A program made the position numbers and the translations under genes. A stretch of 64,000 nt of DNA from Epiperipatus broadwayi (taxonomy: Eukaryota; Onychophora; Udeonychophora; Euonychophora; Peripatidae): assembly GCA_028023455.1 (NCBI GenBank), contig JAQFVV010006293.1, positions 2,553,844-2,617,843 of the forward strand. The letters are read 5' to 3'. Positions within the stretch are counted from its first letter, which is position 1, and every line of letters begins with the position of its first letter. The notes under the pieces are model-generated. The model worked only from the letters and a program-made list of their open reading frames with translations. It was not told the origin of the DNA and did not search any database. This document shows, one piece after another, positions 10,171 to 22,609 of this stretch.

Positions 10171-11040
10171 TAGCAACATGTTGAAATTTCATAAACTTAT
10201 CTATGAGGTTCCTCCTGATTTCCCCACCTTTTCCTAAGAGCAAAGTTGATTAGAGGTTTCCATACGTTATGTATAATCACACTAGGTTTAAATATGGGGT
10301 TATTCACCATTGTCATGTGAACAGCTTCTTGGAATTTTCTCTTTGTATCTTTTCCACTCTATTCAATATTTTTGTATTTTTCCAATTGAGCATATGTTCA
10401 ATGATACATATATTGTCTGCTATCTTAGAAATCTGTTTTTCCTCTTCTAATCAGTTTGTGCTATTGAAGTCACTTTGTTATATCTCAGTTTGGTATCTGA
10501 CAGTTGGCTCAAATGGACTTACTGATATGTGTCTATGCATGTGATTAACCAATGTGGACAGAGATCAGGCAACAATAGAAATTCACTGGTGTAGCATTTG
10601 TTAATAAAAAGTTCCATGTTTAATTTACTTATTAAATGTAAAAGAATTTGTGAATGTGGTAAAAAAAAAAAAAACCCAGGCATACCACTAAAATAAAATG
10701 TAAAAAGAATGAAATGAAAAATAAAATGGTTTTATTATCTTATTTTTTAAATGGGGAGGGGGATTATAGTAGTCACCCAGCATACATGGCTGATATAGCA
10801 AGCTTGTATTGAATTGTTAAAACTTATTTAAAATTCTTTTAAATTTAAAATATCATTATTTTTTAAATGTGCATATATATATGTGCATTGGTGAAATATA
10901 TATGGGTTAAATAAACAAATAAAAATATGAAGAAAATTTGTAAAGGTAAGATAACTTAAATTAAGAGAAAAAAAATTGAAATAATTATTTATTTCTTTTT
11001 GTTTGCAAAAGGAAAATTAATTTCATCAGATTTACTGATA
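10171..11040. other. Intron sequence, nothing recognised
   Basis: Contains a small open stretch at 10269-10544 with no similarity I recognise and T-rich composition, most likely chance. Confidence 0.35.
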
Positions 11041-11044
11041 ACAA

Positions 11045-11645
11045 AAATCAATCTACAAACAGTAATTAAAGGATAAGAAGTCTCCAATATACATTCTTCC
11101 ACATTTACATGGTAGATAGTTTTTGCTTTTCAGCATTTCAAGTTTAGGCTTTGTAGATGTTAGAATTCCTTGTAATACAGTAAGGCTCTGAAAAGCTGTT
11201 CTCACGATATACCGATTGCAGTTTTTTCTTAATTTGTTTGCTGTTTTTGTTATATATGGGTACACTACAGTACCAATAAATGTTTTTTTCTGTTGATGAT
11301 TCTTTTTGCTGTCTAGTTAAGGTTTTCTTAATAATAGCTGATGGATAATCAATTTCAAAAGAGTTTGTTCTACATAGATCCATTCTTTTTTCAAATCACT
11401 GGTTTCTGGACAAACTTCTTTTGCTCAATTCCATAGTGATAGTATAACTCCATGTTTTGTGTTTCTGGTGTGATTGGATGTGTATTCAAAGTATTTTCTG
11501 TATGTGTGTTTTTCTGTAAACTGTAATTTTGATTTTGCCATGAGGAAGTCTTATCACATAAACATCTAAGAATGGCAATTTTTGTTCTTGTTCTGATTTT
11601 AATGTGAATTTAATTGAAGAGGATTTTTTCCTCACTTTTTCGAGA
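11045..11645 (-). mobile_element. Penelope-like element relic (RT C-terminus + GIY-YIG start)
   Basis: Reading the minus strand from 11645, the frame gives L-P-F-L-D-V-Y-V (11586-11563 region) followed by V-Y-R-K-T-H. Next comes a linker with F-E-I-D-Y-P-S-A-I-I-K-K. Then comes P-Y-I-T-K-T-A-N-K-L-R-K, and finally C-K-C-G-R-M-Y-I-G-D-F near 11075-11105. The series L-P-F-L-D / V-Y-R-K-x-T-H / N-G-Y-like / C-x-C-G-x-x-Y-I-G is the order found in PLEs: the RT thumb followed by the GIY-YIG endonuclease. Frameshifts separate the blocks. Only the 3' third of the ORF is present, consistent with 5' truncation. Confidence 0.75.
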
Positions 11646-13935
11646 ATCAAACCACCAAACCTTCAGCAATTCACTGCTCTTCCATTGTGCTAAACTGCAC
11701 AGAAAAAAAATCAAAATAATAACAAATCATTAGAAATCATTTTTAAACAACTTGTCAAAATTTATTAATATTTTCTATCAGTTACCTATTTTCCTAATTA
11801 ATTACAACATATAATTAACATTTCTTGATAAAAATATAAAGCTTTATGTCCACCTAAACTGTATTTTAAAAAATAACACAGAATTGAACGATAAGATAAA
11901 AAGACAGAATACAAAGAAAAAACTATATAATTAAATTTTACAAATCAGACAAACAGTGTAACAAAAGTTGAAATAATAACAATAAAATTGAATGCAAGTA
12001 AAACTAAAGTTATGAAAATAGATGGAGAAAAATAAAGTTAAAAATGATAGATGAGCACAATATAGCTTAATGTTTTGAAATATCAAAAAAGCTGATTGTA
12101 GGTAAGAAGTTACAGATGTAGATAATGAAGAGAATATAAAATAACTATAAATATGGAGCTGGCAAGCATAACTGATCATTTTGCTTACCATAGGAATGAT
12201 AAGATTTATTAAATATTTTGTCTAAAAGATAATTTATCTGTGGAATAAATAAAATAAGGAGGAAAGAAAAAGTCTAGAAAGTTTTTGATAAACAAATGGG
12301 GGGGGGGGGTGAAGAACATAAGTTGAATGAATACTATGAAAAATATAAAAATAGCAAAAAGAATAAAATATTTAGAAAATGTTATTGAGGATCTGGGATC
12401 TCTGTTGATGTATAGTGATGAATTAAAAAATATTTTAGAGAAGGAAAAATGCATTTATATTTCCTTTATTATTATTTAATAGCAAACTAATCTAATGGAA
12501 AAAATAGTAAACTTTTCCATTAAAAAAATTATAGAGAATAAAGATTCCAAAATGAAATGCTGTAAATGGCTTTTATTCTTTTTTCTGAGAAATGAAAACA
12601 TTCAAAAAATTCACTTAGTTTTATTGTTCTAAAATTAACTTTGACATTTAAAAAATTATCTTTGATAAATTTAAGTAAAATTGAAGGCAAATTATGTCAA
12701 GCTCTCATTAGTTTAATCTGGTGATTTCAATCAAACAAGAAAACTATTTTTTAAAAATAAGTTCACCCACTACCACAAAATAACATTCTGAATCTAAAAA
12801 TATTATTTAAATAGTAAGCTAACTTACTACAAGAAAACTAAAGAAAAAATAAATTTAAGAAATAAATTATTATTCAACAATATATATATCATACTTTATT
12901 AAATAGTGAATACAGTACTTTAAAATGTAGATAATTAATGGAATAAATCACGCTCCCCTTAGGCTATAAATAAATAACTCTCTATTACAAAGAGTCAAAA
13001 ATGGGTTATGGTTTACTCCATTAATTATATAAACACTGAGCTATGCTAATTTAATGTTCAAAGTATAGATAATTATATTGTAAGTCCATGTTTTTTTTTT
13101 TAAGAAAAGAAATGTTATTTATTAACACTTAAAAGATTGTTCTGAACTTAAAAATGTATTTTACATCTATGTAAGAACTATTCTGCACTGCCCTAGTCTA
13201 TCCACACTAGATAAATTACTGCAAAGTAGAAGTAAGTGAATGGATTAGTATGTCAGATACAGTGAAAATTAAATAAACTTTACTTGCACTAATTAAAGGT
13301 TTAACTGGATGACTAAACTAACAAAGAACTGCTGTTATTTCTGACTAGATTTGTGCCTGGCTATTGAACTATCTTTTATTAAATAGCTAAGTGCTATAAG
13401 ATTGTTCAGACCAGAGTAAAAAGTCTATATATTTATCTTTAACATAGTCAAGAAAATCGGCTACTTTCTCCTTTAATTGCTTCTTTTTTCTTCTTCTTTC
13501 AACAAGAACTGTAGTCTAAAATGATTTCAATCTTATCCAATTATAATTAATATATTATGGATTTCTGTTCAGGTTTCAAAGCATACACTTTTAAACAGGA
13601 ATAATTATGTAGTCATTACATTACAAAAGATCTCATCTAATTATCCCTAATTCCTTTTGTTTAATCTGTGATCTATGCTTGTGATTTATATATATCACCT
13701 TTAGTGAGGGTGGTGCTATTATACATAAATGATTTCTTTTCATTTCACCTTCATCTATTTGAATAAGAAATATTAGCTGTGCATTGCCTCTATTTTTCAA
13801 ACATAAATTTTTATAGTACCTTTAAAAATAATATTCTAACTAGTCACAAGCAACAGTAGTTTCACCATTTGCAAGATAGCAATTCTAAAAATCAAGGAAT
13901 TTTGCATTCAACAAAACAGAATTCACAATTGTAGT
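11646..13935. other. Intron sequence, nothing recognised
   Basis: AT-rich, with a G12 run at 12298-12309 and A-rich tracts. Small open stretches at 11931-12454 on the minus strand are hydrophobic low-complexity translations of T-rich DNA and are not credited. Confidence 0.4.
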
Positions 13936-14870
13936 GATGCATACATTTCAACAGCATTTTTGAACCTGTCTATTAATGCTGAATAGCATTTGTTGTTATT
14001 ATTGACAATCCAAAAAAGTAGGATGTTTGTATAAGAGAAAGAACACACGATGGCTATGCAATTCAGAGAAAAACACAGGAAGAATTCAAGAGAGTTTTCT
14101 ACATAGATGCAAACCACTCAATATGCCATCTCTCATATGACTGTCTGAAATGTATAAATGATACAGGCTCTTCATGCAGAAGATAAAAAAAAAGTGTGTA
14201 AAATTTAATGATGTAAAGATACATAATATGGAGAACAACAGTTTCTTATCATATTTGATTTTTAGTGATGAAGCAATGTTTCAGCCAAATAATAAATTGT
14301 CACAATGTACACATATGGTAGTTACAGAATCCACATGAAAGTGTAGAAAATGAACTTACTTCTCTGAAAGAGAAAGTATTTTGTGCCATTTCTAAAAAAA
14401 AAAAAAAGTTTATGATTCTTTCTTTTCACTCCAGAATTGGCTCTTTCTATAACTTAATGAAGATTCCAATGATTTCATTTTTCAACAAGGATCATTGCTA
14501 CATACAATATTTTTTAAATGACATAGTGCCTCAATATTGGATAAGATTTTACAGACATATAGTAAGAACCATATTTTTATGCCAAGATTAACGACTAATT
14601 TGAATGACCTCAAGAACAGAATTATGGCAGCAGTGGCTTCAATGGAAGAAGACATTTTGAACGGTGTTTTTAATGAATTTGATTATTATCTCAATCTTAT
14701 CAGATGGAAAGCCTATAGAGCATTTTAAAATTATTAGTAAAGCTTGATAACTCATTAAATTTTTGTAACTTTTTATATAACTGCAACATGTTACCATTAT
14801 AAAATATACTGCTATAAAAGTAGAGCCATCATTTTGAAATGGCCTGTATTAGAATTTGTTTGCTTATTTG
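13936..14870 (+). mobile_element. Tc1/mariner-superfamily transposase relic
   Basis: Plus-strand frames carry scattered blocks of one transposase. These are F-S-D-E-A-M-F-Q (about 14259-14282, the first catalytic Asp), L-N-E-D-S-N-D-F-I-F-Q-Q (about 14453-14490), and T-N-L-N-D-L-K-N-R-I-M-A-A-V-A-S-M-E-E-D-I-L followed by E-F-D-Y (14594-14700). This is the ending typical of mariner-type elements whose DDE core normally has F-Q-Q-D-G-A-P and S-P-D-L-T-P boxes. Here the Asp after F-Q-Q is lost and the S-P-D box is deleted, so it is dead. The 3' region near 14835-14855 (TTTTGAAATGGCCTGTATTA) resembles the outer end of such elements. Confidence 0.75.
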
Positions 14871-16010
14871 TTTGTTTTTGAGAATGGAGAAAAAAGTAGA
14901 AATACCAAAATTTATTACTTCATTATTTGTTGACTCAGAGTATCTTGGGATCCATTTGTAACATGAGGAATATAGAGATTTTCTTTTATTGTATTTACCA
15001 TGATAGAAAAAATTCAGAATAAATATTTTCATGTTATTCATTCCCCAATCCCAATAATAATCACAAGAAAGGTAAATTAAGGAATGTCAAAACATTTAAA
15101 TCAGATAAATGAATATTAGTCAAGGATTTTTTTGCTTATTTTGATCTGATTTAATGGGACTCAACTTAAATGGTCTTTTTACATGACATTGCAACAGTAC
15201 TTATTTTTTAGTTGTTGGATATCTTAACATGTTATTTGGCATTAAAGTGTTTACATTCTCCTAAGGGCTTGAGACTATGTATAGGTATTTTTCCATAGTA
15301 TTAATTTTATGGTTCAAATTTTTAAAAAAATATTGCGACTGCATTTCTAAATTGTTACAAATTATTCTATTCATCTTGATAAACTATATGTCACAGACAT
15401 AAAGATTTGCTATAATGCAGCTACTCAAGAAAAAGAAAGCCTCAAGATGAATCTTTTTTTTTTCATTAAATGAAATAAGAGATGTGAATAAATCTAATAT
15501 TTGACAAATGATTTTAAGAAATAAATAAAAGTATTTAAACAGATTGAGAATGATAGTCCAAAAAAAAAGAAGATAATATTTAGTTAAAATTTAGACATTT
15601 GCTTACAAAACATTGTTTAGTAATATGACATTTTATAAGTTTGAACAAAAAAGAAATAAATGTTTTAAAAATAATAATGAATTTGTCATTTAATAAAATA
15701 TATATTTAGGAATATGATATCACATACTAATAAAGAAGTTAATCACCAAAGCATAAATATTGTTCAAATCTTGATTGAGAAATGACAATAATTCTAATCT
15801 TCTATATATGTATCTTAGCTACTTTTTTGTTGAGAGTAACAAATATAACATTAACACTTAATATCTAATGATTATTCAATCTTACAATAAATAGTTCTAA
15901 AGAAAATAAAAATAAATTACTGCTACTAATGCAAGCACCTAGAAATGAAAACAATAATATAGACAAATATTTTATAATAAATGCTTTTATTTACTGTGCA
16001 TTAAAACAAC
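14871..16010. other. Intron sequence, nothing recognised
   Basis: AT-rich; no coding, RNA or element signature seen. Confidence 0.4.
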
Positions 16011-16016
16011 AAAAAT

Positions 16017-16191
16017 AATTGTTTTCTTCAACCACAATTAGGATTTTTGTATTTACCTTGAAATAAAAATCCAAAACCCAAACACTGTGATTGAAGAAAA
16101 ATTATTTTTGGCTTCTTAATCTGGACAATCCATAATTTTATTTCATATTAAATATAAAAATCCAACTTGTGATTGAAGAAAACAATTATTT
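16017..16191. repeat. Inverted repeat (~40-bp arms) with internal direct copy
   Basis: TAATTGTTTTCTTCAACCAC (from 16017) is repeated in inverted form ending at 16191. Arms of about 40 bp lie at 16017-16057 and 16149-16191. A third, partial copy of GTGATTGAAGAAAA sits in direct orientation at 16088-16101. A likely MITE or foldback fragment; no TSD was identified. Confidence 0.55.
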
Positions 16192-17300
16192 TTGGCTTTT
16201 TAGCGCATTATTATTGAAATATATATATATTATTTTTAACTTTTTAGTATTGTGATCTTTTATATAATTATTTCAATTTTAATTAAATAAAGAATGAAAA
16301 ACAATGTCACAGTCTTGCAATATCTGAAAAAAAATCACACATTAAAAATCAATTCCAATATTATTTTGTTCATGAAAGAAATTTTTTTTTGGAAAAAAAA
16401 AAAACTTATACAATCAAGAAAAATCAAAACTTTTATATTAAAAAAAATGAAAATTTGTTTTTCTTTTTATTTGAATTTACTATGAACACTTTTTATTTAA
16501 AAAATATACCACCTCTTGTACATCTCAATGAAAACTTACTGAACTAATATCATGCTTGAAATTCCACCTGTCAATACTATTACACTAAACAAATAAGGGG
16601 ACTTCTGAAATATTTCATTATCACATTGCATTGTCATCAATTTCTAACATCTACACAAAATTTGAAGGTAATCCATTTGGTAGAAATACATGAAATACTG
16701 ATTACAAAATTTATCCTAAACAAACAAAACTAAGTTAAATAAAAGTGTTTACAAAAATAAGTTCAATATGCATCTACTATAATATATTAAAATAGTAATT
16801 TTAAAATATGAAGGAGATTCAATTGGTCCTGGACATTTTACACTTTTTAGTGATTATTTTACACTATATGCAATAAAATTAATGACTAATACTTTTTTAA
16901 ACAAGTGATATTACATATTTCCTTGAAAACATTTTATTGCAGAAATTTTCCCATAGTTTTAGCAAAAAAAGCATATGTAAATTAAGTTCTAAATTTGGTT
17001 TACAGACTAAAACTTTTCTTAACATTCTCATTTATATGACAGATATATAGAATACATAATACAATTTATAAACTTTTTCCACATTTAAATCTATTTATCA
17101 GATCTAATTTTTCTAACCAGTACTCAATAAACACTAGTAATATCTTTCTTCTTCAAGCAGTATAATAACTAACCTTTCTTACTGCATTGCCAAATATATG
17201 TCATATAATACTAAATCATCCATGTACTTTCCTACGGTTACACAATGCTTCATTTACCACCCTCTTTTACAGTTTATAGTTTCAATTGCTCCAGCAATCT
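16192..17300. other. Intron sequence, nothing recognised
   Basis: AT-rich. Small ORF at 16294-16485 is a translation of A-rich sequence and is not credited. Confidence 0.4.
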
Positions 17301-17329
17301 TCTTCAAAACTATAATGTAATACAAACAT

Positions 17330-19110
17330 ATGAATATTGAAACAGACGTCGGCCGTCTTGTTTCTGTGTTTTTTAAGTAGGAACTACTATTTGCCCAGGG
17401 TTTTTCCCTTTCAAGTCATAAAATTGCATTTTTTGTTTTGTAATAAATATGTAAGATTCCGGTATAAATATCACAAATCATGAAATAATATTCGTGTGTG
17501 CGTGGTTTGTGAATTTATATCAGCTTAATTTAAAGTTTCATTGCGGGTGTATTTGTTTAAATTTTAACTTTTTAGAATTATACAAAGTGTTAAAAATACT
17601 GATCAAAAGTCACTTCCTTTGATCAGTGTTTTTAATTAAAATCTGTCTTGTACAAATGTGTAAGTAATTAATTTGTATTTGAAAATTAGTAAGGATTTAT
17701 AGTTTGTAATTGCTTGGTCATTTAAAATGTGTATAAAGTAAGATGCTGAAAATGGACAGGAAAGGTAATGTTGTTGGTCGGTTGGATCGGAGTAAAAAGT
17801 AGGCGGAGCAAAAAAAACAACAAACTCAAAACAGTGGCAGAAAACCAACTTAAAAGAAGTCCACCAGTAACGTATGTCGATGGGCAAGTGCCAGGAGCTG
17901 ATCTCTTCCTGCCAATTTGAACTTCGTGCCGCTGCGATCATCTTTACGTGCAAAATTTCCAGCTCCAATCTCCAAATTGACTATGCCTTTCAAGTAAATT
18001 TCAAATGCGCCCACTTCGTCTGAAATACCATCGTGAGAAGCAAGCGGATGAAGAAAGAAGGGTAACTGTGTTACATGAACTTTTAACTTTCTCCCGAGCT
18101 TAATGTTATAGTTAATCTGTCAAGCAAATTAATCACATGTAAGTTTTGTTTCTTTTATAATGCTACTTTTTAAAACCTGTCAGTAAATTTTCTTTTCTCT
18201 TTTTCCTCCGCTCTAGTCTTTAGAAGATAATTTATAAATATTGTACCTAATAATAATAATTCAAATGAATACATTTATATGTTTTTGTAAGTTATTCTAT
18301 AAACAAACGATGCCAATAGAAATATTTCCCAACTCCGTTTAAAGCTAGTTTATAATATTGATTATAGTTATTTTAAAAGTAAGTTCGTTTTTTTTTAATT
18401 AAAGATTATTTCATATATTGAGTTGGCAGATATTAAATCACTTTGTTATTCTCCTTTATTTTTGTCATACTATTGTAACCTATCTTTCAATCTTAAATAT
18501 GTAAAATGGTTTTAAAGTTTTATCATCTTGTTGCCTCCATGAAATGAGAAATAATTCTCAGTGTATAATTTGTTACTATCGCTACCGCCTGAACAACCTG
18601 AGGGGTTAGGGGTTTCAGAGTAAACTTAATTAATCGTTGCTTTCGCGGTCAGTTTGATTCCGCCATGTTTTATTGGAATAGTTATATCAGCCTGTTGCGT
18701 AGAAATAGACGAATAGATTATCTAGGTTTTGTGTAATTCCGTTTCAAATCCACTTCAAGCACTCGTCCTCGATGACTGTGCAATGCTTCCTTCGCCGAGT
18801 TGGCGCTCGCCGTACTACCATATGGGAAAGAAAGCAATTCTTTTCCAGGTAATCTCTTGGATCACCGGGTTTCGAAATGATCCCGGCTGGTTGTAGTGTC
18901 CCGGATCTACTTGGGGGCATTAAGCCTTGTCAAAGTACAAGCCGCCCGGTATTCCGTTGATGCACCGCAAGTGATTACTGTAGGGCTCTTTAATCTAGGC
19001 AACCACTAGTACATCAATTTTAGATATCATATTTATACGAAACCACCCTCCAACTATTCGTATACGCAACGGTTCGAATCTATTCGAATAAGATAACTTA
19101 ATAAAAATAG
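17330..19110. other. GC/CpG-elevated island inside the GTPBP2 intron
   Basis: Composition changes here. CpG dinucleotides, rare elsewhere in the window, are frequent at 17345-17360, 17770-18060 and 18580-18980. One example is the cluster around 18785-18815 with several CG steps. Flanking DNA is 75-80% AT. No known TE or exon was recognised except the unassigned ORF below. It could be a young insertion not yet CpG-depleted, an alternative promoter, or part of an unannotated nested gene. Confidence 0.45.
17850..18125 (-). other. Unassigned open reading frame of ~91 codons without ATG
   Basis: On the minus strand a frame is open from about 18125 to a TAA at 17850-17852. It contains H-P-L-A-S-H-D-G-I-S-D-E-V-G-A-F-E-I, G-I-V-N-L-E-I-G-A-G-N-F-A-R-K-D-D and L-A-L-A-H-R-H. 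Amino-acid composition is protein-like, unlike the poly-K/N/I/F translations typical of this DNA. The TGACAG just upstream could be a splice acceptor. I recognise no family. It may be an exon, a TE fragment, or a chance frame caused by the higher GC content. Confidence 0.25.
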
Positions 19111-19656
19111 TAGATAAATATTTTCAATGCCCTAAATACTCTGATTCCCTTAGCCACCCGTCAATCATTTAACTACACCGATATTGGCATGAGTTTGTTT
19201 ACCAGGTAAAATGATTACTAAAGACTAGTAGCCAATTATAATAGAATATTTATGGAAGTCTTACCGTACTTTTGAATAATATTTGTTAATGCTTTCTATT
19301 TATTATTAAACAATTTATTTAATCTAATTTTGTGTCTCCCACCTCATTACTCTCGAAGTCTATTTAGTCACCTACTGTCTGTATTGGCAACTTAAATATA
19401 TACATTACATTAATGACCGTACCAATATCCAGAGTATAATAGATCTATATATAATTAACTGTAAGTAATTTAGTCTGTGTTCTGAGTTGAGCTAGTAAAG
19501 AGATAACCCCGTGCTGTTATAAAGTCATCATCGGTTGGTCATACCGGGGTTTGGGTTTGAATTTAGTGGGCGTTTTGGAATTTATTCTTAAACGTGGACT
19601 GGGTTTGAACTCGGGTACCGTGTATGAGTAAGCGTGGTGGATTTATACCGGTACAA

Positions 19657-19727
19657 TATAAATATAAATATACATGAACATATATATATAGAATGTAAAT
19701 TATATGTTCATGTATATTTATATTCAT
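19657..19727. repeat. Hairpin-forming inverted repeat
   Basis: TATAAATATACATGAACATA (ending near 19683) is mirrored as its reverse complement starting at 19701. Arms are about 25 bp with a loop of about 16 nt. It sits directly upstream of the PLE-like terminus at 19.74 kb. Confidence 0.6.
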
Positions 19728-19741
19728 ATGTTTGTATTATG

Positions 19742-19790
19742 TTGTAGTTCTGAAAAAGATTTCTGGGATAATCGAAACTGGAAACTATAA
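19742..19790 (+). ncRNA. Hammerhead-ribozyme-like motif (PLE terminus type), degenerate
   Basis: CTGAAAA (19750-19756) matches the CUGANGA core with one change. A 4-bp stem II follows: GATT 19758-19761 with AATC 19770-19773. An intact GAAA lies at 19774-19777. Flanking TAGTT (19745-19749) pairs with AACTA (19783-19787) as stem I. Penelope-like elements are known to carry hammerheads of this CTGA-AGA...CGAAAC form in their terminal repeats. The segment between GAAA and stem I does not show a clean cleavage triplet, so activity is unlikely. By-eye fold only. Confidence 0.45.
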
Positions 19791-20039
19791 AAGGTAGTAA
19801 ATAAAGTATTGTGTAACAGTAGTAAAGTGCATGGATGATTTAGTATTATATAATATCTTTCTTTGTAGTAATTCCATTTTTAGAAAAAATTAATGTAACT
19901 ATGATAGCAGTACATCCCATCAAATTTTTCATCTGCAATTTATAAATACAGAAAGTTTTTAAACAAAAAAAATCTTGATGGATTGGTTAGTACAGCAATA
20001 ATAAGTATTTTACATTTTAGTGCAAATTTTTAAATCATT

Positions 20040-22360
20040 TTTTATAGTCATAAAATCTGTTGCAAGAAGATCTCCATTGGAACATGGAACATGTTAAATG
20101 TATACAGAAAAAAAAAAAAACTGATGTAATAAAGATGGAAATGGAACACTTATGCACATGACATCTTAAGAAGTAGGAAAATAAATAAAATTGCAGAGAA
20201 AAAATTTATATTAAAAAAACTTGTTTTTTTTCCAGGTCATGGATGATAATAGTGATAAAAAATAGCATGGCTTTTGTTGTCAGAAAAGATATTGAAAGAC
20301 TATAATTGAATATAATCAAGAAATGATCAATCCAATTTTGTAACTACCCATTCAGTAATATTTTAATATATGTTATTATTCCAATAACTCAAACAAATGA
20401 AGAAGTAAATAAATAAAAATTATGGTCAAACATAGTCACAAATTTACAAAACTTGCAGGCAAAATATATTTGCAGTGATCAATAATTGAAATGGCAACTT
20501 GGAAATTTTTTTGAGAATTCAATAATCTTTTAATTGACAATATATTTCAAACAACTAAAGTGCTGCTGATAAACAGGGATATTACTGGAAGGAATTTATA
20601 GAAAATAAGTCTTCAAATTTTATTAGCAAAAAACATAACCAATAATAAATTATGAAACAAACCTGAAATAGTCATATATAAACTTCTAATGAAACTAAAA
20701 AGAACTATAACATTGTTTAACACTTTAGATAAAACACAAAAATATACCTACTATATTAAAAAAAAAATCATATATCAATTTCAAATTTTTAAATGAGAAA
20801 CTGTGGACAGAAGAGAAATCTGAAAAAAGGTTGACTATGATGAAACAACCAGAAAATTAAAATATGTCAGAAAATACAATAATAACTGCAATAAAGAGAG
20901 AGAGATGCCAAAATTCAAAGACTTTTTAAAAAAATTAAATAGAAAATTCCAAATCCAGAAAAAATACCATAACAATATCAGGAATGATAAGAAAATGAAA
21001 ACAAACCTGGAATATCTTTTAAAAAATTCCAGTCTTAAATGGGTTTGCTGCAAAATATCAATGGATAGATCATAATAGAAGTAACAAAGATCAAAGAGAA
21101 ATATACAAAAGAATTAGACAATAAACACATCACACAGGAATTTTTGATTAGTTAATTCACTAAAAGAGCCCTCAATAATAGAAAATGACCATTGATTAGC
21201 TTTTTAAAATCATTGCAAAAAATAAAGGCATAAAAATCCATAGCAAAACATCAAAGAATATTTTGAAAACTAAAAAAGATTCAATAAAAGTACTGACAAA
21301 ATTATAATGGTTAATTTGAAAAATTACTCAATATCCTACAGATTGAAAAAATAATAATTTTATTCTTTTTCCAAAACAAAAGAACTTGACGGAGTATATT
21401 AACCAACCGTAAACAGTAAGCATGGTAAATTCTCTACTGAAAGAGATTGGAATAATTAGAAAATACAAAGTTATGACTAGAAGTTTGTCTTTATTTGATG
21501 TTCCCTTATTTCAACATTTTAATTTTTTATCATTAAGATACATAATAGGCAAATGAGATTATGCAGAAAACCATTAAGTCTTATTAGGCAAAAGAATTGC
21601 TAGATGCACAAGTTAGTTACATGGTAAGTAGAAAAACAAAAGTTATTGTTGAGATATATATTGGATAAATGAAAAGGCCAGAAAATATTCTATACAAGTC
21701 AATAAGTATTTTAACAATTATAATAAAACTTCTGATTCAATTGACTATGTTAAATGATAGAATATTCTGTAAGAAAATTGGTATCTTACCATTTTTATGA
21801 AAAATGTCTATATGAGATTGGAAGTTACAGTCAAACAAACTATGGTGAACATTAGAAAATGGGATTAATGGTGCTGAGTATTGTTGCCATATTTATTCAC
21901 ATTTTATATTGAGTAAGTAATGAGAAAAACCAAATTGAACAAAGACAAATGTGGTTTCAGGATTGGGAAAAGAAACATGAATTACTTTAGGCATGCTGAT
22001 GATATCGCATTTATATCTAAAAATAAAGATTTCTAAACAATTACGAGAAAAGTTAAGAAAAAGAGTAAAAACATGGGATTATAACTATATATTAAGAAGA
22101 TAAATATTATGATAAAAGAAATAACAGCTGACTTTAAAAATGATGATGAAGAAATAAAACTCATCAATAGTTTTGCATTTCTAAATTGTTCATCAATAAA
22201 AAAATACAGTAGTTCAGAGATTTTTCACGAACTAATGTTATTATGTATAACGATCGGGAAAGAAGTGAAATATTACAGTCTTACCGTATCTGCCATACAG
22301 GGTGCCCCTAGGCCATTTGAATCTAGAAAATTTATAAAGTAGACAGATATGCGCTGTTAA
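20040..22360 (+). mobile_element. RTE (BovB-like) non-LTR retrotransposon relic
   Basis: Frames at the start read S-W-N-M-x-x-V-like and N-S-M-A-F-V-V-R-K-D-I (about 20260-20300), a piece of the endonuclease (EEP) domain. They continue with an I-P-I-T-Q-T-N-E-E-V-N-K block. The RT part appears later: V-K-Q-T-M-V-N-I-R near 21827-21855, R-N-M-N-Y-F-R-H-A-D-D-I-A-F-I-S-K near 21972-22023 and a long C-terminal stretch to 22342. The catalytic box is H-A-D-D rather than Y/F-A-D-D. The order and motifs resemble RTE/BovB elements. It has very many stops and the thumb is mostly lost. Lies in the GTPBP2 intron. Confidence 0.7.
21940..22342 (+). pseudogene. RTE reverse transcriptase C-terminal part (H-A-D-D box)
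   Basis: This is the best-preserved piece of the element at 20.0-22.4 kb. K-C-G-F-R-I-G-K-R-N-M-N-Y-F-R-H-A-D-D-I-A-F is followed after a stop by T-R-K-V-K-K-K-S-K-N-M-G-L, I-K-K-I-N-I-M-I, D-F-K-N-D-D-E-E-I-K and I-N-S-F-A-F-L. These line up with the palm motif C and the following helix of RTE reverse transcriptases, where the sequence is usually Y-A-D-D-T/I, L-K-L-N-I-x-K-T-K-I-M and a V-x-x-F-x-F/Y-L-G block. The Tyr-to-His change and stops make it inactive. Confidence 0.65.
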
Positions 22361-22609
22361 GATCACGACCGCCAGTCCTAGTCACTAGCTCATGGAGTAG
22401 CAGAGGTTTAAAACATTTATTAAATATATTTCTTTTAATAAAGAATAATAAAAACAATCACTGTCAGTATTAATATCACAAAAGATTTTATTTATGTATA
22501 TATATGTAATAACACACAAACTTAAAAAAAAAATTACTATAAAAAAAATTATGCTTTATTTTGTTTCATTATCATTTTTATTTACTTTTAACTTTAATTT
22601 TTAATCTTA

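Noticed and set aside
10269-10544. 91-codon ORF as a gene
   Set aside because: T-rich hydrophobic translation, no splice context and no family; typical chance frame in this DNA.
17850-18125. First exon of GTPBP2
   Set aside because: It lies between the microexon and the next coding exon, whose phases already join perfectly, and it ends in a stop.
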